Origin: Bradyrhizobium sp. SSBR45G
GTDB taxonomy: Bacteria; Pseudomonadota; Alphaproteobacteria; Rhizobiales; Xanthobacteraceae
Length of the DNA: 64,000 nucleotides
Direction: 5' to 3'
Assembly (NCBI RefSeq): GCF_030159255.1
Contig: NZ_BSCT01000036.1
Location: 1 to 64,000, forward strand
Part shown: piece by piece, positions 42,682-50,329 of the stretch
Numbering within the stretch: position 1 is the stretch's first letter
Layout: every line of letters begins with the position of its first letter
The notes under the pieces: model-generated
What the model was told of the DNA's origin: nothing
Database searches by the model: none
Seen by the model: the letters and a program-made list of their open reading frames with translations, nothing else
Program-made: the position numbers and the translations under genes

Positions 42682-43146
42682 TCAGAACCGCATCACCATG
42701 CCGAAATGGCTCTTGGCGAAGCCGAGCCGCTCATAGAACCGCTGTGCGTCGGCGCGGCTCTGGTGCGTCATGAGTTCGATCAGGTTGCAGCGCCGGCGGC
42801 GCGCCTCGCCGATCGCCCATTGCAGCAACTGCTCGCCGATGCCGCGGCTGCGGCGATCAGAGGCGACCCGGACATCCTCGACCAGCGCCCGCGATGCGCC
42901 CTGCGAGCTCAGGCCTGGCAGGATGCACAGCTGCAGACAGCCGACCACCCTGCCCGCCTCCTCGGCGACGACGAGCGTGATGTTGGCTGCCTGCGAAATC
43001 GCCGCGAATGCCTCGAAATAGGAGTCCGGCAAAGGCTCCTCGAGGCGCTCGCGCGCCCGTCCGAGATGATCGTCCGCCAGCATCGCGACGATGGCCACGA
43101 CATCCTCGCGCTGCGCGGGCCGGATTCGAATCGAGCTTGGGGTCAT
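42682..43146 (-). CDS. GNAT-family N-acetyltransferase
   Basis: A 154-residue GNAT protein with the acetyl-CoA loop RRSRGIGEQLLQWAI (motif A, about residues 97-111) and the C-terminal FYERLGFAKSHFGM (motif B). Substrate unknown. It converges on the amidohydrolase gene with only 9 bp between the stops. Confidence 0.92.
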   Translation of the reverse strand: MTPSSIRIRPAQREDVVAIVAMLADDHLGRARERLEEPLPDSYFEAFAAISQAANITLVVAEEAGRVVGCLQLCILPGLSSQGASRALVEDVRVASDRRSRGIGEQLLQWAIGEARRRRCNLIELMTHQSRADAQRFYERLGFAKSHFGMVMRF

Positions 43147-43215
43147 GATGTTCTTGCCGATCGAGGCACCGGAAACGAGCCGACTTGCGTCCCGTCGTCG
43201 CCCAGGTCAGGCGAT

Positions 43216-44109
43216 CTAGAATTTGTAGCCCACGCCGGCACGGAACGAGTTGAGCGTCACCGACGTATCCTTGACCGACAGGAACTTGACGTATTCCCAC
43301 TCGCCACGCGCAAACAGACCGCCCCACACCATGTATTCGAAGCCGAGGCCGCCGGTCCAGCCGCCGACGAAGCTGTTGGAGCGCTGTTCGGCGTAGGTCG
43401 TCGAGAGCGACGGGATGCTCGTCGTGGTGCTCTGAGGAATGGTGACGGTGACACCTCCGACCGTTGCAGTGGTCGAATAGTCATCCTGCAGACTGACCGA
43501 GGTCGAGGCCGAGCGCGAGACCTCCATCCGGCCCAAGGCGACGCCACCGAACACATAGGGAAGGAAGCTGTCGCCCGCCCAGCCGATGCGGCCGCGCAGC
43601 GTGGTCACATCCTTGATCCTGAGCATCGCCGACGAACTCACCGACGTATTGTAAGTGTAGGTATGGCCGCTGGGAGGGCTCACACCAGTCGGATTGACGA
43701 TGCCGAGCGCCAGCCCGCCACTCGTGGAGCCGACCATCCGGTTGTAGTAGTTGTAGTTGAGCTCCAGGCCGAAGACCGTGTCCTCCCACTGGAAATTGCG
43801 CCCGACGAATCCGCCAAATCCCGTCCCCTGGACGTGGGTCTTGTTGAGGACGGACCACGACGACGTCGGGCCCTGCAGAACGCTGTTGCGGAAGATGTAG
43901 TTGGTCAGGGACAGTGCGCTGCGGCTGAAATCGATATCCGACGTCGCGTAGCCGAGCTGGCCGCCGACGTAGTACCCGTCCCAATTCGTGCGCGCGCTGC
44001 TCACGCCCTCCGTCAGGCCGCCCCTCAGGATCGGAAGGTCGGACAAATCAGCGGCCTGCGCGGCCGAAGCCATGCCACAGACTGCAACCGCCACCACGAG
44101 ACCACGCAT
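43216..44109 (-). CDS. Outer-membrane beta-barrel protein (1)
   Basis: A 297-residue exported protein with a signal peptide (residues 1-19, ASAAQA-AD) and alternating beta-strand sequence over the rest, ending in the aromatic C-terminal signature GVGYKF that is recognised by the BAM complex. It resembles the small porin-like immunogenic barrels (Omp25/Omp31-like) of Rhizobiales. Two stretches are Ser/Thr-rich and may be surface loops. Function unknown. It lies downstream of, and co-directional with, the second barrel gene, but a terminator separates them. Confidence 0.87.
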   Translation of the reverse strand: MRGLVVAVAVCGMASAAQAADLSDLPILRGGLTEGVSSARTNWDGYYVGGQLGYATSDIDFSRSALSLTNYIFRNSVLQGPTSSWSVLNKTHVQGTGFGGFVGRNFQWEDTVFGLELNYNYYNRMVGSTSGGLALGIVNPTGVSPPSGHTYTYNTSVSSSAMLRIKDVTTLRGRIGWAGDSFLPYVFGGVALGRMEVSRSASTSVSLQDDYSTTATVGGVTVTIPQSTTTSIPSLSTTYAEQRSNSFVGGWTGGLGFEYMVWGGLFARGEWEYVKFLSVKDTSVTLNSFRAGVGYKF

Positions 44110-44242
44110 CGCAACGCTCCAAATCAGCTACTTGAACTCTCAAACGCGATCATCGCGCGTTAACCTTAATCATTGGTTGCCTCGCGGCCCGGCGCGGCAA
44201 TTCTTTTACCGGCATGCCCATCGAACGGCCGAACACGCAAAG

Positions 44243-44269
44243 CAAAACGGCGCGGAATATCCGCGCCGT
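44243..44269 (-). terminator. Terminator of the second outer-membrane protein gene
   Basis: ACGGCGCGG (44247-44255) pairs perfectly with CCGCGCCGT (44261-44269) around AATAT; four A residues precede it, giving TTTT on the minus strand after the hairpin. Confidence 0.8.
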
Positions 44270-44302
44270 CTGCCTTCATTGCTGTGATGAGGATCGCTCG
44301 GC

Positions 44303-45145
44303 TCAGCCCTTGCGGATCAGCGGCGGCATCGGGGGCGGCGGCGGATTGTCGAAATTCCAGCGCACGCCGAGCTTCAGGTCGTGCGAGGTGATGTCCTTGA
44401 ACTTGAAGTTGTTGCCAGTGGTGGTCCCGGTGTAGGTCGAGAGCACGCCGGTCTGTCCCTGACCAAGATCGACGTAGCTATAGGCCAGCTCGAGCACGAG
44501 GTTCGGGTTGACGTTGTAGGCAAGACCCGCGTGAGCCGCCCAGGCGAGGTTCCACTTCGATGACGTCGGTGCCGTCGCGAAGCTCGTGGTCGTGAACGGC
44601 AGGTTGTTGATGCCCGTGTCGGTGAAGTTCGAGATCGTGACCCGCGAGCCGCCGACGCCGGCGCCGACGAACGGGGTGATGCACCACCAGGTGCCGAGAT
44701 CGACATAGGCGTTGGCGAGCACCAGCCATTCGGACTTGCTGGCCGTGTAGTTGTCGATGCCGCTATAGGGCACGCCACCGGCAGTCGCGTTGAAGCGGTC
44801 GGTCGCCTTGAAGTTCGAATTGCCGCGATACTGGCCGGTGACGTCGGCGCGGAACCAGCTGTTGAAGCGATAGCCGACGCCGACGCCGTAGATGCCGGCG
44901 GTGTCGAACGCGGACGTCTGCTCGAACGAGGTCATCGGCGTATAGGCCGACTCGCGGCTGTAATGAACGTCCTTGACCTTCTGATTGCTGAAACCGATGT
45001 CGCCGCGCAGATACCAGCCACCGAAATCCGCTGCCGGCGGCGGCGCGTAGACGGGTGGGGGCATAATCGGCATGTCGGCCGCGAAGGCCAAAGTGGAAAA
45101 CAGAGAGGCCGCTCCGGCGGCGATCAAAGACTTAACGCTACGCAT
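44303..45145 (-). CDS. Outer-membrane beta-barrel protein (2), Pro-rich ends
   Basis: A 280-residue exported protein (signal peptide residues 1-22, ending AFA-AD). After a Pro-rich N-terminal segment (PIMPPPVYAPPPAADFGGWYLRGD) it has the porin-family barrel typical of rhizobial Omp25/Omp31-like proteins, with the last strand LGVRWNF followed by a Pro-rich tail (DNPPPPPMPPLIRKG). The tail after the last aromatic residue is unusual, because the C-terminal aromatic normally ends the protein. Start 45145 (MRSVKSLIAAG) is chosen over an in-frame codon at 45196. Function unknown. Confidence 0.88.
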   Translation of the reverse strand: MRSVKSLIAAGAASLFSTLAFAADMPIMPPPVYAPPPAADFGGWYLRGDIGFSNQKVKDVHYSRESAYTPMTSFEQTSAFDTAGIYGVGVGYRFNSWFRADVTGQYRGNSNFKATDRFNATAGGVPYSGIDNYTASKSEWLVLANAYVDLGTWWCITPFVGAGVGGSRVTISNFTDTGINNLPFTTTSFATAPTSSKWNLAWAAHAGLAYNVNPNLVLELAYSYVDLGQGQTGVLSTYTGTTTGNNFKFKDITSHDLKLGVRWNFDNPPPPPMPPLIRKG

Positions 45146-45239
45146 TGGCTTCGTCCCTTTGGCCGGTGAGGCGTTCGGAAATGGGCCCCACATCACAACT
45201 GACGGCTGTACAATCGCACCAAATACTTAAGCAGCGCTT

Positions 45240-45372
45240 AACCCTAATAATTAGGGTTGATATTTCATGAGCGCGCGGGAGCCGTTAATTGCTGCGCAAC
45301 TGTTCCTAACAAATGGTTAGCCCCGGCCCGGTCGTCGCGCGGCGCGGTGGGGACTAATTAGTTCGATCGAAC
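45240..45372. promoter_or_regulatory. Cluster of palindromes upstream of the outer-membrane protein gene
   Basis: Three dyads lie between the minus-strand OMP gene (start 45145) and glmM: AACCCTAA-TAA-TTAGGGTT (45240-45258), ACTAATTAGT (45353-45362) and GTTCGATCGAAC (45361-45372), the last two overlapping by 2 bp. The region is AT-rich for this genome. They look like regulator-binding sites for the OMP promoter; no regulator is adjacent. Confidence 0.45.
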
Positions 45373-45437
45373 TTTCGCCGCGCTGCAGGCGCCCAACTCG
45401 TCCGGGCCGATCGGACCCGCGGGCGGACCCGGGCCAA

Positions 45438-45464
45438 CAAAAAAACCGCCATCAGATGATGGCG
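45438..45464 (-). terminator. Terminator of glmM
   Basis: CGCCATCA (45447-45454) and TGATGGCG (45457-45464) form a hairpin; an A-run just before it becomes a T-run downstream on the minus strand, 31 bp after the glmM stop. Confidence 0.82.
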
Positions 45465-45494
45465 AGTGTTGCCGGGCAGACGGACCGCTGATGA

Positions 45495-46847
45495 CTATGC
45501 GGCAGCGGCGGCGGCGTTGCCGACCGCGGTGACGATCTCGTCGACGACCTCCTCGACCAAGCTGCGGTCGTCGCCCTCGCCCATGACACGAATGACGGGC
45601 TCGGTCCCGGAGGAGCGCACCAGCAGGCGGCCGTGGCCGTTGAGGCGCCTCTCGCCGGTGTCGATGGCCGCCTTCACCTCGTCGGCGTCGAGCGGCTTGC
45701 CGCTGCGGTAGCGCACGTTCTTGAGGATCTGCGGCAGCGGATCGAACTTGTGACAGACTTCGGAGACGGGGCGGCGCGACCGCTGCACCGTCGCCAGCAC
45801 CTGCAGCGCGGCGACGAAGCCGTCGCCGGTCGTCGCGTAGTCCGAGAGAATGATATGGCCGGACTGCTCGCCGCCGAGATTGTAGCCGTCGGCCAGCATG
45901 CGCTCGAGCACGTAGCGGTCGCCGACCGGCGTACGCACCAGCTCGAGTCCCTGCCCCTCCAGGAAGCGCTCGAGGCCGAGATTGGACATCACGGTCGCGA
46001 CGATGCCGGGACGCGCCAGTCGGCCGTCTTCCTTCCAGCTCTGGGCGATCACGGCGAGCAGTTGGTCGCCGTCGACGATATGGCCGCGCTCATCGACCAG
46101 GATCACGCGATCCGCATCGCCGTCGAGCGCGATGCCGATGTCAGCGCGCATTTCACGCACCTTCCGACAAAGCGCCTCCGGCGAGGTCGAGCCGCATTCC
46201 TTGTTGATGTTGAAACCGTCCGGCTCCACGCCGATCGAGATCACGTCGGCGCCGAGCTCCCACAGCGCCTCCGGAACGACCTTGTAGGCCGCGCCATTGG
46301 CGCAATCGACCACGACGCGCAGGCCGTCGAGCGACAGATCACGCGGCAGGGTGCGCTTGGCGAATTCGATATAGCGGTCGTGCACGCCGTCGATGCGGCG
46401 GGCCCGGCCGAGGCTCGCGCTCTGCGCCAGCTTCTTGTCCAGCGATTCATCGAGCAGCTGCTCGATCTGCCTCTCGACATCGTCCGACAGCTTGAAGCCC
46501 TGCGGCCCGAACAGCTTGATGCCGTTATCCTCGAACAGATTGTGCGAGGCCGAGATCATGACGCCGAGATCGGCGCGCATCGACTTGGTCAGCATCGCGA
46601 CCGCCGGCGTCGGCATCGGGCCGACCAGCAGCACGTCCATGCCCACCGACGTGAATCCCGCCACCATGGCGTATTCGATCATGTAGCCCGAGAGCCGCGT
46701 ATCCTTGCCGATCACCACACGATGGCGGTGCTCGCCACGCTGGAACAGAAGACCTGCGGCCTGTCCGACCTTGAGCGCGAGTTCCGGCGTGATCAGGCCG
46801 TTGGCACGGCCACGAATCCCATCGGTCCCGAAATAGTTACGGCTCAT
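45495..46847 (-). CDS. glmM: Phosphoglucosamine mutase
   Basis: Converts glucosamine-6-phosphate to glucosamine-1-phosphate for UDP-GlcNAc, hence peptidoglycan and LPS. The 450-residue protein has FGTDGIRG at the start, the phosphoserine motif ISASHN (Ser101), the metal-binding DGDADR and the C-terminal phosphate-binding RSSGTEPVIRVMGE. Cytoplasmic. In many Bradyrhizobium-like genomes this gene is near ftsH, but here ftsH is more than 20 kb away. Followed by a terminator. Confidence 0.97.
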   Translation of the reverse strand: MSRNYFGTDGIRGRANGLITPELALKVGQAAGLLFQRGEHRHRVVIGKDTRLSGYMIEYAMVAGFTSVGMDVLLVGPMPTPAVAMLTKSMRADLGVMISASHNLFEDNGIKLFGPQGFKLSDDVERQIEQLLDESLDKKLAQSASLGRARRIDGVHDRYIEFAKRTLPRDLSLDGLRVVVDCANGAAYKVVPEALWELGADVISIGVEPDGFNINKECGSTSPEALCRKVREMRADIGIALDGDADRVILVDERGHIVDGDQLLAVIAQSWKEDGRLARPGIVATVMSNLGLERFLEGQGLELVRTPVGDRYVLERMLADGYNLGGEQSGHIILSDYATTGDGFVAALQVLATVQRSRRPVSEVCHKFDPLPQILKNVRYRSGKPLDADEVKAAIDTGERRLNGHGRLLVRSSGTEPVIRVMGEGDDRSLVEEVVDEIVTAVGNAAAAAA

Positions 46848-47259
46848 ATCACCCCCAGCAACAGCTTCTGGATTTCGTTACCGGTGGCGCGAATCACGAA
46901 GCGAGCCTGTCCGGTCGGCCCGCGGGTTATAGTCGCCTTAAAGCTAAGATGGCTTCAAAAAATGTGATGAATCATTACCACGAAACCGCCACCGTAGCCG
47001 CAAGCCATTGTTAATATTAATTTTTCATGCCCAGAGCACATCGCTCGCAGAGCGAGCATGCGGCACTGCGAAGGCCGCTCTGCGGGAAAGCAGACGGCCC
47101 GCAATTGCGCTCATTGCGCCGCGAGCCCGGCCTCCCGCATCGCGCGCCGACGCTGGCAGAGTCTCCGCATGCCGAAGCCGGATTTGGCAGCCGTCGCAAA
47201 GATGGTAGAGGACTGCCAGCCCAAGAAGCGAGACCGTTGGTGGGGGAGCCGAGACCGCG
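46848..47259. other. Divergent intergenic region, glmM and lldD-like
   Basis: About 410 bp with no supportable gene. AT-rich patches (about 46935-47030) probably hold the two promoters. A short palindrome GCTCGC/GCGAGC near 47046-47065 was seen but has no clear function. A run of short open frames in both directions here has no RBS. Confidence 0.4.
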
Positions 47260-48396
47260 ATGAAACACGTCACCTGCATTGAAGACCTGCGCCTGCTCCA
47301 CAAGCGCCGCGTCCCCAAAGCCTTCTTCGACTACGCCGACCGCGGCTCCTATGCCGAGGAAACCTTGCGCGCGAACCGCGACGATCTGCAGAAGATCAAG
47401 TTTCGCCAGCGCATCCTGGTCGACGTCTCCAAGCGCGACCTGTCGACGACCATCCTCGGCGAGCCCTCCTCGATGCCGCTGATCCTGGCCCCGGTCGGCC
47501 TGCTCGGCATGCAGCATGGCGACGGCGAAATCCACGCCTGCCGCGCCGCGCAGGCCGCCGGCATTCCCTTCACCCAGAGCACGATGTCGATCTGCTCGAT
47601 CGAGGATATCGCAGGCAGCGTCGAGAAACCGTTCTGGTTCCAGCTCTACGTCATGAAGGACCGCGGCTTCATCAAGGCCCTGGTCGAGCGCGCGATCGCG
47701 GCCAAGTGCACCGCGCTGTGCCTGACGGTCGACCTGCAGGTGATCGGCCAGCGCCACCAGGACATCAAGAACGGCATGAGCGTGCCGCCGGAATGGACGC
47801 TGTCGAAGCTGTTCGACTTCGCCACCAAGCCGGCCTGGGTGCAGGGCGTGCTGCAGGGCAAGCGCCGCACCTTCGGCAACATCGCCGGCCATGTGAAGAA
47901 CACCGAGGATCTCACCAAGCTCTCGGCCTGGACCGCCGCGCAGTTCGACACCTCGCTGAACTGGAAGGACGTCGACTGGATCCGCTCGATCTGGCCGGGC
48001 AAGCTGATCATCAAGGGCATCCATGACATCGAGGACGCCAAGCTCGCGGTCGAAACCGGCGCGCAGGCGATGGTCGTCTCCAACCATGGCGGCCGCCAGC
48101 TCGACGGCGCACCGTCCTCGATCCACGTGCTGCCGGGGATTGCGGAAGCGGTCGGCGACAAGATCGAGATCATGTTCGACGGCGGCATCCGCTCCGGCCA
48201 GGACGTGATGCGCGCGCTCGCGCTCGGCGCCAAATCCTGCATGATCGGCCGCGCCTACGCCCACGGCCTCGGCGCCGGCGGCCAGGCCGGCGTCGCCAAG
48301 GCCATCGACATCATCCGCAACGAGCTGCTGACGACGATGGGCCTGTGCGGCGTCAACACCGTGGCCGAGATCGACCGCAAGGTGCTGGCGGATTAG
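47260..48396 (+). CDS. lldD: FMN-dependent alpha-hydroxy-acid dehydrogenase (L-lactate dehydrogenase type)
   Basis: A 378-residue member of the FMN-dependent alpha-hydroxy-acid oxidase family, which oxidises L-lactate, glycolate or related acids. The catalytic His276 is in the signature SNHGGRQLDG, the preceding IIKGIH contains the FMN-binding Lys252 and DGGIRSGQDVMRALALGA binds the FMN phosphate. The length is standard for LldD-type enzymes. gggggag precedes the ATG. Substrate cannot be told from sequence alone; L-lactate is the commonest. Confidence 0.9.
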   Translation: MKHVTCIEDLRLLHKRRVPKAFFDYADRGSYAEETLRANRDDLQKIKFRQRILVDVSKRDLSTTILGEPSSMPLILAPVGLLGMQHGDGEIHACRAAQAAGIPFTQSTMSICSIEDIAGSVEKPFWFQLYVMKDRGFIKALVERAIAAKCTALCLTVDLQVIGQRHQDIKNGMSVPPEWTLSKLFDFATKPAWVQGVLQGKRRTFGNIAGHVKNTEDLTKLSAWTAAQFDTSLNWKDVDWIRSIWPGKLIIKGIHDIEDAKLAVETGAQAMVVSNHGGRQLDGAPSSIHVLPGIAEAVGDKIEIMFDGGIRSGQDVMRALALGAKSCMIGRAYAHGLGAGGQAGVAKAIDIIRNELLTTMGLCGVNTVAEIDRKVLAD

Positions 48397-48466
48397 TTCG
48401 AGAATCGGCGAGCAAGGTGCTCGGACTAATCAGCTTACGCGCCCCCGACTGCCACCATGCAAAAGC

Positions 48467-48619
48467 TGTCGTCCCGGACAAGCCGTGACGCGCGTCAGCG
48501 CGGCGCGGCGCTGATCCGGGACCCATACTCCGCGGCCCTCGTGTTGGGCGAAAGGCCAATTGCCACTGCGCCTCAACTCCTCCCTGGGGGTATGGGTCCC
48601 TGCGTTCGCAGGGACGACA
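48467..48619. repeat. Nested palindromic intergenic repeat
   Basis: A 153-bp nested inverted repeat: outer arms TGTCGTCCC (48467-48475) and GGGACGACA (48611-48619), inner arms GGGACCCATAC (48518-48528) and GTATGGGTCCC (48590-48600), plus a small TGCG-TTCG-CAGG hairpin in the right arm. It is of the type dispersed in Bradyrhizobium and lies between converging genes, where it may act as a terminator. Confidence 0.65.
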
Positions 48620-48660
48620 CCGTTAACGGAGACGCAGTTGAGCGCACAGAGAAGGGCAGC

Positions 48661-49284
48661 TCACATCGGCGGCGTGATCCCGTCGCGGCCGACGCTGACG
48701 CGGCTGGCCTCGAATGAGCCGTCGGGCAGCGGCTTGATGGTGGCAATCACCTTGGCGCCGGCCTTCAGCTCGGACTTGTCGCCGGGCACGAAGGTCACGA
48801 TCGGCGTATCCAGCGTGATATCGACCCGCTTCTCGCCGCCCTTGTACTTGACGAGCAGCGTGTGACCGTCCGTCGAGACCGAGCTTTCCGCCACGGTGGC
48901 GTTGGTCATGCTGGAGTTCGGCTTGAGATCCCAGGGCCGCGAGCCCTCGCCGGTGCCGCGCATGGCCTCCGGGAAGATGTGGATCTCGACCGCCTTCGGC
49001 GCGCCGTCCGGGCCGGGCACCGTGGTGGCGCCGATGAACGATCCAGGCTTGATATCGGAGAGCTCGGCCTTGACGACACCGCTCACGCTGATGTCGCCGG
49101 CCATATGCAGCTTGAACAGCTCTCCACTGCGGGCCTTCACCGTCATCGTATCCGCATCGATGCTCTCGATGGCGCCGCGGACCCGTGTCGGCACCGGGGC
49201 CTGCTGGCAGATCGCGAGAACGGACGTCGCCGCAACCATCGCGAGCGCGACGACAGGACGAATCAGAAGGGGGCGGACCAACAT
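48661..49284 (-). CDS. Exported DUF5666-like protein
   Basis: A 207-residue secreted protein with a signal peptide (residues 1 to about 26, CQQ after the core could be a lipobox-like position but lacks the usual Leu-Ala-Gly-Cys) and a mature beta-rich fold. RVRGAIESIDADTMTVKARSGELFKLHM is an OB-like start typical of DUF5666. Function unknown. It lies 97 bp downstream of aroE on the same strand. Confidence 0.75.
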   Translation of the reverse strand: MLVRPLLIRPVVALAMVAATSVLAICQQAPVPTRVRGAIESIDADTMTVKARSGELFKLHMAGDISVSGVVKAELSDIKPGSFIGATTVPGPDGAPKAVEIHIFPEAMRGTGEGSRPWDLKPNSSMTNATVAESSVSTDGHTLLVKYKGGEKRVDITLDTPIVTFVPGDKSELKAGAKVIATIKPLPDGSFEASRVSVGRDGITPPM

Positions 49285-49381
49285 GCTCGGGCTCCAGGAT
49301 TGAGGCGAAAGCTCCGCGCTTCATAGGCCGGACGCGGACGCATGAGGAGAGAAACGCCCGGTCTCGGCGCTTATTCCAGCT

Positions 49382-50242
49382 TCAAGCCTTTGTGAGATCG
49401 GCCTCGACCAGCGCGCGCAACTCGGGTGTCACCTGCGGACAGCGGCCGAACCACAATTCGAAGCCGCGCACGGCCTGATGCAGCAGCATGCCAAGCCCGT
49501 CCGCGGTGCGCAGCCCCCTCGCCCGCGCTGCCGCGAGCAGCTGCGTCTCCAGCGGGACATAGACGAGGTCGGCGACGACGGCGTGCGGCGACAGCAGCGC
49601 GACATCGAGCGTGAGCGGCGGCTGGCCATGCATGCCGAGCGAGGTGGTGTTCACGAACAGGCCCGCCCGCGGCAGCAGCGCGCCGACGCGGTCCCAGCCT
49701 TCGGCGGCGACGCGGCTGCCGAACTGATCGGCCAGCGCCTGGGCGCGCGCGGCGGTGCGGTTGATGACGTGAACGCGGCCGATGCCGCGCCCCAGCAGCC
49801 CGAACACGACGGCGCGGGCCGAGCCGCCGGAGCCGAGGACCAGCGCCTCGTCGGTCCGGTCCCAGCCGGGCGCTGCGGCATCGAGATTGCCGATGAAGCC
49901 TTCGACGTCGGTGTTGGTCGCGCGCAAGACGCCATGCTCGTACCAGAGCGTATTGGCGGCGCCGACCGCGCGGGCGCGCGCGTCCGGCTCGGTCAATTCG
50001 AGCACGCGCTCCTTATGCGGAATCGTGACATTGGCGCCCACGAAGCCGTGCTGGTGAAGATGCGTGACGAAATCCGCCAGCTCCTCGGGCGGCACCGCCT
50101 CGATGGTGTAGCCGCCGGGAATGCCGAGCTGGTGCAGCCAATGATGATGGATCAGCGGCGAGCGCGAATGCGCGGCAGGCCAGCCGATCAGGCACGCGGC
50201 GCGGGATTTGGCAGCGACGGTCATGGCGGTGACATCGGACAA
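49382..50242 (-). CDS. aroE: Shikimate dehydrogenase
   Basis: NADPH-dependent reduction of 3-dehydroshikimate to shikimate in aromatic amino-acid synthesis. The 286-residue protein shows the shikimate-binding SRSPLIHHHWL, the catalytic Lys in NVTIPHKE, the NADP-binding GSGGSARAVVFGLLGRG and the C-terminal DGLGMLLHQAVRGFELWFG. The start may be at 50242 or 50224 (MTVAAKS). In Rhizobiales aroE often neighbours a Maf-like gene and coaE; neither is seen here. Confidence 0.96.
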   Translation of the reverse strand: MSDVTAMTVAAKSRAACLIGWPAAHSRSPLIHHHWLHQLGIPGGYTIEAVPPEELADFVTHLHQHGFVGANVTIPHKERVLELTEPDARARAVGAANTLWYEHGVLRATNTDVEGFIGNLDAAAPGWDRTDEALVLGSGGSARAVVFGLLGRGIGRVHVINRTAARAQALADQFGSRVAAEGWDRVGALLPRAGLFVNTTSLGMHGQPPLTLDVALLSPHAVVADLVYVPLETQLLAAARARGLRTADGLGMLLHQAVRGFELWFGRCPQVTPELRALVEADLTKA

Positions 50243-50329
50243 GCTCCGGCCGGAGTCAATGCTCCGGAACCGGGCAAGGGGATGGGGACGGCTGTCGGCC
50301 GCGATCCGGGCGAGGATACGGCGTCGGCT

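Noticed and set aside
47046..47065. GCTCGC/GCGAGC dyad as an operator for the lldD-type gene
   Set aside because: GC-rich short dyads are frequent by chance in this genome, it is over 190 bp from the start and no regulator is adjacent.
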